A stretch of 64,000 nucleotides of DNA from Kiritimatiellia bacterium (lineage in GTDB: Bacteria > Verrucomicrobiota > Kiritimatiellia > RFP12 > UBA1067). The notes below the pieces were generated by a model, which was given only the letters and a program-made list of their open reading frames with translations, made no database searches and was not told the origin of the DNA. The stretch covers positions 1-64,000 of the forward strand of contig JAQIBS010000167.1 of NCBI GenBank assembly GCA_027858965.1, read 5' to 3'. This document shows, in pieces, positions 43,734-51,849 of the stretch. How positions within the stretch are numbered: position 1 is the stretch's first letter; the number at the start of each line of letters is the position of its first letter. The position numbers and the translations under genes were made by a program.

Positions 43734-45569
43734 GTGGTTTATTTGAAAAGACAGTTTCCTTTCAGTGCTTTGATGCCAGCTGTACAGAGTGTTGCTGTTT
43801 CTGATGGAATTTTTGATTTTACTGCCGGGGGGGAGTGGTATGCCCCGGCAAGTGAATGTTGCTTGCGACTGATCAGCAAACTGTTTGCGCAGTTAAAATG
43901 TGATTCATGGACTTCGACCTCGGGCCGGGGCGATGCCTCGGTTGTTTTTGAGCTCTGTGCAGATGGTTTTAAGTTACAAAGTTACAGGATCAAAATTACC
44001 CCGCAATCCGTTGTTGTGAGTGCCTCTGATGACTGCGGGCTCTATTACGGAGCACTGACCCTCTTTCAGCTGGTTGCGCTTCAGAATGGAGCTATAGCCT
44101 GTTGTACGATATATGATGCGCCTGACTTTGAAGTGCGCGGTGTTATGCTGGATATATCGCGGGATAAAGTGCCGTTAATGCAGACACTCTTTGATCTGGT
44201 TGACAGCTTTTCGCGAATCAAAATTAATCACCTGCAGCTCTACATGGAGCATACATTTGCCTATGAGGGACATAAATGCGTCTGGAAAGATGCCTCGCCT
44301 TTGACACCTGCTGAGATTAGGCAGCTGGATAAGTATTGTGTGGAACGTTTTATAGAGCTTGTTCCCAATCAGAACTCCTTCGGGCATATGGAGCGTTGGC
44401 TTGTTCGCCCGGAATATAATGCAATGGCGGCTTTGCCGGAGGGTGGAGCTTTATTACCATGGGGTGGAATTCAGCGTCAGCCAACGGCCCTAAACCCAAT
44501 GGATGAGCGTTGCCTGCCATTTCTGGATGGACTCTTTTCCCAGCTTCTTCCCAATTTCTCAGCAAAGCAATTTAATGTCGGGTGTGATGAGGTCTTCGGT
44601 CTCAGTATCAGCCGTTGTGCGCAGGAAGTTGAAGCGCAGGGGGCTGGACGGGTCTACCTTGATTTTTTAAAAAAGGTATTTGATCTTGTCAGGAAGCATG
44701 GTTACAAACCGGCTTTCTGGGGGGATATTATTGTTAAATACCCTGAGTTGGTAGCAGAACTGCCGCATGATGCCATTGCGCTTGAGTGGGGCTATGAGGC
44801 GGATCATCCCTTTGCTGATCGCTGTCGCCTCTTCAGTGAGTCCGGGTTGTTCTTTTACGTGTGTCCTGGAACATCATCATGGAACAGCATTGCCGGCCGT
44901 TATGATAATATGCACGCGAATATACTAAGTGCCGCTGAGAATGGATTGAAGTATGGAGCACAGGGGCTGGTAATAACCGACTGGGGTGATGCGGGACATT
45001 GGCAGCCACTATCGGCGGCTTATGCAGGGTTTGCATTTGCTGCCGGCGTTTCATGGTCGGTGAATGCGAATCGTGATATGGATATCGGATCTCAAGTTTC
45101 GCGGGGTTTTATAGGTGATGGAGGTGGTCTGGGAGAGATTCTGGTTGAGTTGGGGCATTTGTATAAGGATGTCGGGGCGCTGACGCCCAATAGCTCTGTG
45201 CTATTTCATTTGCTCTTTAAGGATATCGGTTACTTGATTCCCGAGGGGGTCAGCATTCAAAAGCTGAATGCTATTATGCGAAAACTTGATGATTTTAGTG
45301 GCCGTATGGATGCTCTGCCTGAGACAGGTGCCCAGGAGCCAGTAATGGTTCTGTATGAAATTCAACAGATGATTCGTTTGCTGAAGACCGCCTGCTTCAG
45401 GGGAATTGCCATGCTCAGCGGGACGATGGATGAAAAGGCGGTTAACTCCGAGTTGCAGGAGATGATTACTTCCTGTGCAGAAGCGCAGGAGATGGTTTGG
45501 TATTTGCGAAACCGCAGAGGTGGATTGAGCGACAGTTTGGCGCGGATCTTTAGAGCATCTTACGATTGA
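43734..45569 (+). CDS. Glycoside hydrolase family 20-like (beta-N-acetylhexosaminidase)
   Basis: 611 aa. A GH20b-like N-terminal domain ends at DCGLYYGALTLFQLVAL. The barrel begins with FEVRGVMLDISRDKVPLM and ends near residue 450. The likely catalytic Asp-Glu pair is in FNVGCDEVFGL, and LYMEHTFAYEGH and PNQNSFGHMERWL are barrel strands. No convincing signal peptide is seen. It would remove terminal GlcNAc or GalNAc from glycans. GTG 43734 is the longest start; TTG 43743 with AGGTGG six bases before it is an attractive alternative. Confidence 0.85.
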   Translation: MVYLKRQFPFSALMPAVQSVAVSDGIFDFTAGGEWYAPASECCLRLISKLFAQLKCDSWTSTSGRGDASVVFELCADGFKLQSYRIKITPQSVVVSASDDCGLYYGALTLFQLVALQNGAIACCTIYDAPDFEVRGVMLDISRDKVPLMQTLFDLVDSFSRIKINHLQLYMEHTFAYEGHKCVWKDASPLTPAEIRQLDKYCVERFIELVPNQNSFGHMERWLVRPEYNAMAALPEGGALLPWGGIQRQPTALNPMDERCLPFLDGLFSQLLPNFSAKQFNVGCDEVFGLSISRCAQEVEAQGAGRVYLDFLKKVFDLVRKHGYKPAFWGDIIVKYPELVAELPHDAIALEWGYEADHPFADRCRLFSESGLFFYVCPGTSSWNSIAGRYDNMHANILSAAENGLKYGAQGLVITDWGDAGHWQPLSAAYAGFAFAAGVSWSVNANRDMDIGSQVSRGFIGDGGGLGEILVELGHLYKDVGALTPNSSVLFHLLFKDIGYLIPEGVSIQKLNAIMRKLDDFSGRMDALPETGAQEPVMVLYEIQQMIRLLKTACFRGIAMLSGTMDEKAVNSELQEMITSCAEAQEMVWYLRNRRGGLSDSLARIFRASYD

Positions 45570-46076
45570 TATGCCGTAAATAGGTTGAAATGTCAGATTT
45601 CCAGCTTGATGCGGTGGATGCGGATGATAAAGACGCGGTATTAAATTCGATACCGATGCCGATACCGATTGCGATACCGACAACAAAGACCAATATTCAC
45701 GTATAAACTACAGTTTTAGTAACTTTGCACAGCCCTTCACAGCCATTTCAGCAGTCAAGGCCCTTTTGTTGAAAAAAGGTTACCCACACAAAAGTCGGAA
45801 TAACCATTTTTTTTCCAATGTCCCTTTGTGGTTTAAAAAACGTGCATAAAAAACAAGAAAATGAATGATAGTAGTACGAATGTAATGTACGCTTCCGTTT
45901 TGGTCTCGGGACTACTCAGTATTATCATGGAGTGATAGCGGCTCTTAACTTGCATATTGGATATTAGATATTGGATATTGGATATTCAAATATTTTCACT
46001 CCTCTTACTTGAATTCACCTCTATTATTTAGTAATATGAATTCCGTTTTTTTGTCACAAAATCGGATTATTATCAT
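45570..46076. other. Intergenic, 507 bp, repeats only
   Basis: No gene. GATACCGAT-type repeats occur at 45647-45680. The tract of TTGGATATT/TTAGATATT units is at 45953-45989. TTTTTGTCACAAAAT (46050-46064) resembles one arm of the operator before AbiEi. The promoter of the rnf genes must be here or just after it. Confidence 0.5.
45953..45989. repeat. TTGGATATT tandem tract
   Basis: CATATTGGATATTAGATATT followed by GGATATTGGATATTCAA: about four 8-9-bp units, in the same family as the tracts at 9357, 22381 and 25303. It is isolated here, without the flanking blocks of the longer elements. Confidence 0.7.
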
Positions 46077-46655
46077 ATGGAATATATACTGTTAATTGTC
46101 AGCGCGGTTCTGGTAAACAACTTTGTTTTGAGCCGTTTTTTGGGGATTTGCCCCTTTTTAGGTGTTTCCAAGAAGATTCACACCGCCATGGGAATGTGCG
46201 GAGCGGTTATATTTGTTATGACTGTTGCCAGCGCAGTTACATGGTGTCTGCAGAAATTTCTTTTAGAACCCTTTGGGCTGGATAAATTCCTTCAGACCTT
46301 GACTTTCATTCTGGTGATTGCCTCTCTGGTGCAGCTGATTGATATTGTCATGAAGCGCTTTGTTCCACCTCTGCATGCGGCTCTCGGCATTTTTCTACCC
46401 CTGATCACCACCAACTGCGCTGTTCTAGGTGTTGCTGTAATCAACATGAAAGAGGGCTTTGGTTTCTTCAAATCGGTTCTTTTCGGTTTTTCCGCGGCAC
46501 TCGGGTTCTCACTGGCTTTGATTATATTCACAGGCCTGCGTGAAAAAATCGACAGAGCCGATCCGCCCCGCTGTTTTAAGGGAATAGCCATTGCCCTGGT
46601 CACCGCCGGCCTCCTAAGTCTGGCTTTTATGGGTTTTAACGGACTGGTCAAATAA
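46077..46655 (+). CDS. rnfA: Rnf complex subunit A
   Basis: 192 aa, six membrane segments. YILLIVSAVLVNNFVLSRFL and GICPFLGVSKKIHTAMGM at the start, and LIDIVMKRFVPPLHAALGIF with LITTNCAVLGVA in the middle, are RnfA hallmarks; the Cys of GICPFLG and of TTNCAVLG coordinate the intramembrane FeS site in this family. The Rnf complex couples electron flow between ferredoxin and NAD to ion pumping. First gene of the cluster. Confidence 0.93.
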   Translation: MEYILLIVSAVLVNNFVLSRFLGICPFLGVSKKIHTAMGMCGAVIFVMTVASAVTWCLQKFLLEPFGLDKFLQTLTFILVIASLVQLIDIVMKRFVPPLHAALGIFLPLITTNCAVLGVAVINMKEGFGFFKSVLFGFSAALGFSLALIIFTGLREKIDRADPPRCFKGIAIALVTAGLLSLAFMGFNGLVK

Positions 46656-46682
46656 CACATATCACGAGATGCGCAACAACTT

Positions 46683-47474
46683 ATGGACAATATAATTTTA
46701 CAATCATTTGCATGGATCGGTCTTTTAGGACTGATCATCGGGGCTTCGTTGGCTGTGGCAGCCAAATATCTGGCCGTAAAGGAAGATCCCCGTATCGGCG
46801 AGGTTAACGAATTGCTGCCGGCAGCTAACTGCGGAGGGTGCGGATATGCCGGCTGTGCCGAATATGCCAAAGCCATTGTGATGGACCATGCTGAGATCAA
46901 TCTCTGTGCGCCGGGAGGCACGGATTGCATGAATGCCATAGCCGCCTTCATGGGAGTAAGAGCCACGGCAACTGAAAAGATGACTGCCATTGTGCTCTGC
47001 TGCGGTGATGATGAAGTAGCCAAACGCCGTTTTGCTTATAATGGAATTAATGATTGCGCGGCAGCTCATGCCACCGCAGGCGGAGACAAAGCCTGCACAT
47101 GGGGATGTCTGGGTTATGGCAGCTGTGCCCGGGTTTGTCCGGTTAATGCTATCCGCATAGAGAAAGGCATAGCCAAAGTCGACAAAACTCTCTGCATTGC
47201 CTGCGAAAAATGTATTGCAGTCTGCCCCCGACACCTGATCAAACTGGTACCTGCCGCTGCCGAGATCCATGTTTTATGCAGTTCCAAGGACAAAGGTCCC
47301 GCGGTTAAAAAGGCCTGCTCCACCGGCTGTATCGGATGTCGCTTATGCACAAAGTTTGGCGATGAAGGCGCATTTGTCATGGATGGCTTTCTGGCAAAGG
47401 TTGACTACTCAATACCAATTACCAAGGAAGAGGTCATTGAGAAATGCCCTGCAAAATGCATTGTAAAGGATTGA
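46683..47474 (+). CDS. rnfB: Rnf complex subunit B (iron-sulphur)
   Basis: 263 aa. N-terminal membrane helix (about 5-28), then the 4Fe-4S motif LLPAANCGGCGYAGCAEYA. Two ferredoxin-type clusters follow (GCLGYGSCARVCPVNAI; CIACEKCIAVCPRHLI), and there is a further Cys group (STGCIGCRLC). RnfB is the entry point for ferredoxin electrons. It starts 27 bases after rnfA. The extra Cys block near the C-terminus suggests an additional cluster. Confidence 0.93.
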   Translation: MDNIILQSFAWIGLLGLIIGASLAVAAKYLAVKEDPRIGEVNELLPAANCGGCGYAGCAEYAKAIVMDHAEINLCAPGGTDCMNAIAAFMGVRATATEKMTAIVLCCGDDEVAKRRFAYNGINDCAAAHATAGGDKACTWGCLGYGSCARVCPVNAIRIEKGIAKVDKTLCIACEKCIAVCPRHLIKLVPAAAEIHVLCSSKDKGPAVKKACSTGCIGCRLCTKFGDEGAFVMDGFLAKVDYSIPITKEEVIEKCPAKCIVKD

Positions 47475-47488
47475 TAGTATTTTTTTAA

Positions 47489-47585
47489 ACCACGGAGTCC
47501 ACGGAGGTACGGAGGAATAAACCACGAAAAACACGAAAAACACGAAAGCATGCTGTTTTCTCCGTAACTCCGTGTCCTCCGTGGT
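47489..47585. repeat. Inverted-repeat element between rnfB and rnfC
   Basis: ACCACGGAGTCCACGGAGG and on (47489-47514) pairs with 47560-47585 at 23 of 26 positions. The loop carries CCACGAAAAACACGAAAAAC wording. It separates rnfB from rnfC by 215 bases, where the other junctions of the cluster are short, so it looks inserted. Confidence 0.7.
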
Positions 47586-47689
47586 AGAACTTTTGAGAAA
47601 AATATCCTTTCTATCCCTGTTAAATTTTTATTGGGTTACGGCTATGCTACGCTACGAACTTTATGAGAAAAATAAACCGACTATAATTT

Positions 47690-49039
47690 ATGCAAACAAT
47701 AAAATCTCCATATAATTTCAGAGGCGGAATTCATCCGGCCTACAACAAAAAGCTCTCCAACGGTTCTGCGATTGAATCTCTGCCGCTCCCCGCGGTTCTG
47801 AGCGTTCCGATGTCGCAACACCTGGGTGCACCAGCCAAACCGTGCGTCAAAGTTGGCGATGAAGTGAAAAAGGGAACTCTGATCGGCGCGCAGAATGGAT
47901 TTATCTCAGCCCCGATTCACTCACCTGCAAGCGGAAAAGTTAAGGTCATAACCGATGTGGCGACCGCATCCGGGCGTCCCTGTCAGGCCATTGTGATAGA
48001 GTGTGATGAGAGCAATGAAACGGAATTCCTGCCCCCCATTGAGAACTGGCAGAAATCCGACAAAGATGATCTTCTGACCAGGATCGGAGAAACCGGTATT
48101 GTTGGCATGGGAGGCGCGGGCTTTCCGACCAAAGTCAAACTCTCTCCACCCATGGATAAACCGATAGACACCGTGATTATCAACGGAGCCGAGTGTGAGC
48201 CCTATCTGACATCTGACCACCGCATGATGGTGGAACACGCCAAAGAGATTCGCATTGGCGCAGAGATCATCCGCTCCATTCTGGGAGCCAAAACACTGCG
48301 CATCGCCATTGAAGACAACAAACCGGATGCCATTAAAGCTATAGAAGATGCCTTTCAGGATATTGAGGGCGATGTTGCCATAGCTGTTCTACACACCGTT
48401 TATCCTCAGGGATCCGAGAAACAACAGATTTACGCTGTGACTGGTCGCGAAGTACCAAGTGGCGGATTGCCGATGGATGTGGGATGCGTTGTTGAGAATA
48501 CAAGTACAACCTTTGCTATCTACGAGGCTGTCATCAAGGGGCTCCCCCTGATGCAACGAGTAATCACAGTCACGGGTGATGCGGTGCAGAAACCAGCCAA
48601 CCTGCTGGCCCCTTTCGGCACAAGCTACCAGGACCTAATTGACGCATGTGGTGGATTTACTGAGGATAAACCGGCTAAAGTTATCTCAGGCGGACCAATG
48701 ATGGGATTTGCTGTCAGCTCACTGGAGACCCCGACCGGCAAGACCTCATCCGGATTGCTGCTGCTCTCCAAGAAGAGGGTCAGTCAGTATAGTTCACAGG
48801 CATGCATTGCCTGCGGACGTTGTGTAGAAGCCTGTCCGATGAACCTGATTCCCTCTGAGCTGAGCCAGTTTATTGAAGCTGAAGATATTGAAGGGGCAGA
48901 AGAAATTGCTCTGATGAATTGTATTGAGTGCGGATCATGCGCCTTTGTATGTCCGGCACACCGTCCGCTGGTTCAACATATGCGCAGAGGCAAAGCCGCT
49001 GTAATGGCGAAGCGGATGGCAGCGAATGCGAAAGGCTGA
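47690..49039 (+). CDS. rnfC: Rnf complex subunit C
   Basis: 449 aa. The N-terminal FRGGIHPAYNKKLSNGSAI and APIHSPASGKVKVI segments are the RnfC barrel/sandwich part. The NADH/FMN-binding region has GMGGAGFPTKVKLSPP and INGAECEPYLTSDHRMM. Two 4Fe-4S motifs close the protein (CIACGRCVEACPMNLIP; CIECGSCAFVCPAHRPL). It is peripheral on the cytoplasmic side and exchanges electrons with NAD(H). Confidence 0.94.
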   Translation: MQTIKSPYNFRGGIHPAYNKKLSNGSAIESLPLPAVLSVPMSQHLGAPAKPCVKVGDEVKKGTLIGAQNGFISAPIHSPASGKVKVITDVATASGRPCQAIVIECDESNETEFLPPIENWQKSDKDDLLTRIGETGIVGMGGAGFPTKVKLSPPMDKPIDTVIINGAECEPYLTSDHRMMVEHAKEIRIGAEIIRSILGAKTLRIAIEDNKPDAIKAIEDAFQDIEGDVAIAVLHTVYPQGSEKQQIYAVTGREVPSGGLPMDVGCVVENTSTTFAIYEAVIKGLPLMQRVITVTGDAVQKPANLLAPFGTSYQDLIDACGGFTEDKPAKVISGGPMMGFAVSSLETPTGKTSSGLLLLSKKRVSQYSSQACIACGRCVEACPMNLIPSELSQFIEAEDIEGAEEIALMNCIECGSCAFVCPAHRPLVQHMRRGKAAVMAKRMAANAKG

Positions 49040-49053
49040 TGTTAAGAAAACTT

Positions 49054-49094
49054 GCGCGCCCTCCCGCATTCGCGTGAGAGGCACGCCCTACAAC
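49054..49094. repeat. Dispersed 40-bp repeat, copy 2
   Basis: GCGCGCCCTCCCGC, short variable part, CGTGAGAGGCACGCCCTACAAC, matching 8337-8376. It lies in the 135-base gap between rnfC and rnfD. Confidence 0.7.
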
Positions 49095-49174
49095 AACAAC
49101 AACACAATATTGTAGGACACGCATCTCAAAGAGGGCGTGTGAAAACAGTAACGATTTTTATAATAGAGAATTAA

Positions 49175-50188
49175 ATGAAACCTGAAAACCAACCAGAGCT
49201 TTATATAATAAGTTCATCACCGCACACCCACGAAGGGAGTTCGGTTGAGCGAATTATGCTGGATGTCCTGATTGCGCTTGCACCTGCATTCGCCGCATCC
49301 TTATACTTTTTTAAACTCGATGCTCTCCGGCTGACAGGCACATGTGTTGCCACATGCCTGATTGCCGAGTGGCTTTGCCGTAAAGCCATGAAGCGCGAAA
49401 GTTCCATCCGCGATCTAAGCGCTGTAGTGACCGGAGTTCTGCTGGCATTCAATCTTCCACCGTCGCTTCCGACCTGGATGGCAGTTGCAGGTTCGTTGTT
49501 TGCCATCACTATCTGCAAACAAATTTTTGGCGGACTCGGATACAACGTCTTTAATCCGGCACTGGCAGCACGCGCCTTTATGCTGATCTCCTTTACCGGG
49601 GCGATGACACACTGGAGCAGCTCCGACTGGGCGGCATCATTGGCATCGGGCGCAGCTGATGCGGCAACGGGAGCCACGCCTCTTGGCCTGATCAAGGAAG
49701 CCGTTAAAACAGGTGCTTCAATTCCGCATTTTTCCACAGCCACCATCATGAAACTCGCCAGCGGCAATATCAACGGATGTCTTGGTGAAACCTCAGCTCT
49801 GGCCCTGTTGCTAGGCGGTGCTTATCTGCTCTACCGCAAAGTTATCACATGGCATATCCCCACGGCTTACATCGGCACCGTCTTTATCTACGCCTGCATT
49901 CTACACATGGTCTCCCCTGCTACATCTGCCCTACCCCATATGCATCTGCTTTCCGGCGGTCTGATTATCGGCGCATTTTTCATGGCAACTGACATGGTGA
50001 CATCACCGGTAACAAAGAAAGGCATGCTGATATTCGGCGTAGGCTGTGGAATAATCACAATGCTAATCCGCACGGTTAAAACAGGCTCTTACCCTGAAGG
50101 TGTCAGCTTCGCCATATTGCTTATGAATGCAATCACCCCGCTTATTAATCGCGGTTGCCGCAACAGAGTTTTCGGGACAAAATCATGA
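49175..50188 (+). CDS. rnfD: Rnf complex subunit D
   Basis: 337 aa with about nine membrane segments. LYIISSSPHTHEGSSVERIM is the typical opening, GLGYNVFNPALAARAFMLIS is strongly conserved, and the covalent FMN site is the Thr of DAATGATPLGLI. MATDMVTSPVTKKGMLIFGV is the second diagnostic block. It is an ion-pumping membrane subunit. Its stop overlaps the rnfG start (ATGA at 50185-50188). Confidence 0.94.
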   Translation: MKPENQPELYIISSSPHTHEGSSVERIMLDVLIALAPAFAASLYFFKLDALRLTGTCVATCLIAEWLCRKAMKRESSIRDLSAVVTGVLLAFNLPPSLPTWMAVAGSLFAITICKQIFGGLGYNVFNPALAARAFMLISFTGAMTHWSSSDWAASLASGAADAATGATPLGLIKEAVKTGASIPHFSTATIMKLASGNINGCLGETSALALLLGGAYLLYRKVITWHIPTAYIGTVFIYACILHMVSPATSALPHMHLLSGGLIIGAFFMATDMVTSPVTKKGMLIFGVGCGIITMLIRTVKTGSYPEGVSFAILLMNAITPLINRGCRNRVFGTKS

Positions 50189-50742
50189 AAGAAACATTAA
50201 GACTAGTTGCAGTGCTTACAATTATCTGTGCGGTGAGTGCCGCGTTGCTGGCTACTGTTTACAACAAAACTATGGGGCCTATTCTTAAAGCCCTTGAGAT
50301 CAAAACATCAGAGGCCGCACAAAAGGTTATGCCTCCGGATGCATCTGAAATCACCAAAGAGATTGTAGGAAAAGAGACCTTCTTTGTATGTCGGTCAGGT
50401 GATGGCAAAGTTGCAGCGGTTGCCGTTGAAGGTCTTTCAAAGAATGGTTATGGCGGCAACATCTCGCTGATGGTAGGACTCAGCGCAGAGAAAAAAGTTA
50501 TCAGTTATCAGGTTATCACAGCCAATGAGACACCGGGACTTGGTTCCAACATCTCATCGACGGAGTTTTCCGCGCCCTTCTGCGGCAAGCCTTTCTCATC
50601 CAATTGGAAGGTAAAAAAAGACGGGGGCGAATTTGATGCGATTACCTCCGCAACCATCTCATCCAGAGCAGCCCTTGAATGTATTAAAGATGCTATCTCA
50701 AAATATGAGAGCGCTCTTGCAAAGCTCAATACGAGCAGTTAG
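50185..50742 (+). CDS. rnfG: Rnf complex subunit G
   Basis: 185 aa from ATG 50185, which gives the standard 4-base overlap with rnfD; a TTG at 50155 is less likely. One N-terminal membrane anchor (about 7-27), then a periplasmic FMN-binding domain with the covalent Thr in DAITSATISSRAAL and the TPGLGSNISSTEF block. It carries electrons between RnfD and the rest of the complex. Confidence 0.93.
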   Translation: MKETLRLVAVLTIICAVSAALLATVYNKTMGPILKALEIKTSEAAQKVMPPDASEITKEIVGKETFFVCRSGDGKVAAVAVEGLSKNGYGGNISLMVGLSAEKKVISYQVITANETPGLGSNISSTEFSAPFCGKPFSSNWKVKKDGGEFDAITSATISSRAALECIKDAISKYESALAKLNTSS

Positions 50743-50753
50743 ACGGATAAAAT

Positions 50754-51074
50754 ATGCACGTTCACAACCCGCCAGCAGAAAGTGATCACGCCCTAGCAGT
50801 TCTGATTATTACCCGCCGCCTCACAGAGGATGGCTGCAACATCATTACATCCAATACTGATGAAACGGCCGACCCGCAGATTTTTGCTCAGAATCAAGAG
50901 ATGGAGTTTTCATTTTACTTTATCCGGGCCAATCCAAAAACAGCTCCTGATGTGGAGACACTGCAAAGATGGCGCAAACTGACCGAACATCACCAGGTTT
51001 GCTCTTTCTATATTCCGGTTACCCTAAGCACCGGAAATTTTGATATAATACCGATCGAAAAATTAACCCCCTAA
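50754..51074 (+). CDS. Small protein of unknown function in the rnf cluster
   Basis: 106 aa, soluble, no Cys cluster and no membrane segment. The opening MHVHNPPAESDHALAVLIIT is followed by an acidic middle (SNTDETADPQIFAQNQEMEF) and the end DIIPIEKLTP. It follows rnfG by 11 bases, where rnfE commonly lies, but it is not RnfE. It may be an accessory factor or an unrelated passenger. No family recognised. Confidence 0.6.
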   Translation: MHVHNPPAESDHALAVLIITRRLTEDGCNIITSNTDETADPQIFAQNQEMEFSFYFIRANPKTAPDVETLQRWRKLTEHHQVCSFYIPVTLSTGNFDIIPIEKLTP

Positions 51075-51100
51075 TCTCATATTTTTGAGGAGCTTTCCTA

Positions 51101-51643
51101 ATGCCTTTACATTGCTGGTGCTATACACTTAGTTTATTTCTCCTAATCTCCGGGGCGGCAGCTCTTCTTGTTCCTGAAAAAATGAACACCTTGATGGCTA
51201 AATTCTGCCGTTCTCAGGTCACAGGCATTGTACTCTCTCTGATTGCCTGGGCATGGGCCGGTCATGCGCTCTGGGTACTACCGATCGACTTCCTAACGCC
51301 CTACCGTCAATACATTCCCTACTTTCTTTTGATCTGTGCACCACTTACCTTCATCGGGATGAAAAATCTGCTGGCCTGCCGGGCACTAGGGGCAATTCTG
51401 GTACTCTATCCATACACACTTCTACAGGTAGCACGCGTGCACCCCTCACCATGGCATATACTTATTGTCTCTATTGCCTATATCAGCATTGTAAAAGGCA
51501 TGACCTTGATACTTTATCCATGGAAGATGCGTCAATGCATTGAGTGGATCAAAGAGAAACCGCAACTGATGCGTCTTGGCGGAATGATCAATCTGATACT
51601 GGGCGGAATGCTCGTATGGCTGGGAATCACAACCCTGCGTTAG
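51101..51643 (+). CDS. Membrane protein of unknown function in the rnf cluster
   Basis: 180 aa with about five hydrophobic segments (CYTLSLFLLISGAAALLV; VTGIVLSLIAWAWAG; YFLLICAPLTFIGM; LGAILVLYPYTLL; GMINLILGGMLVWLGI). GAGG is the ribosome binding site before ATG 51101. It is close in size to RnfE (about 200 aa) but lacks the RnfA/RnfE signature residues and the intramembrane Cys motif, so I do not call it RnfE. It is transcribed with the preceding genes (26-base gap). Confidence 0.6.
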   Translation: MPLHCWCYTLSLFLLISGAAALLVPEKMNTLMAKFCRSQVTGIVLSLIAWAWAGHALWVLPIDFLTPYRQYIPYFLLICAPLTFIGMKNLLACRALGAILVLYPYTLLQVARVHPSPWHILIVSIAYISIVKGMTLILYPWKMRQCIEWIKEKPQLMRLGGMINLILGGMLVWLGITTLR

Positions 51644-51669
51644 TTGGCACCTGTGTTCGAAAAGGTCCA

Positions 51670-51801
51670 TGCCCTGAAAGGGCTTCACATACTAGCCCTG
51701 GGCAACGCCCTGGGTGCTGTATAACAGAACCATGAGCCCTGAAAGGGCGCGACACAGGAAGGTCTTCATTGATTGATCCATATGTTCCGCCCTTTCAGGG
51801 C
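51670..51801. repeat. Three GCCCTGAAAGGGC palindromic units
   Basis: The 13-bp near-palindrome GCCCTGAAAGGGC occurs at 51670-51682 and 51736-51748, and in inverse form at 51789-51801, with GCCCTGGG/CGCCCTGGG wording between. This is a typical REP-like dispersed repeat in the gap between convergent genes. Confidence 0.8.
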
Positions 51802-51849
51802 TGTATTTCAGTATTAAGAGTGAGACAAGGATTGCAAGAATCTTAATCA

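Noticed and set aside
45201..45686. 161-aa minus-strand open frame
   Set aside because: Mostly antisense to the GH20-like gene; the product resembles no protein family.
46292..47023. 243-aa open frame on the minus strand
   Set aside because: Lies antisense to rnfA/rnfB, low-complexity product, no ribosome binding site.
51101..51643. rnfE candidate
   Set aside because: Size and hydrophobicity fit loosely, but the RnfA/E signature stretches and membrane Cys motif are absent.
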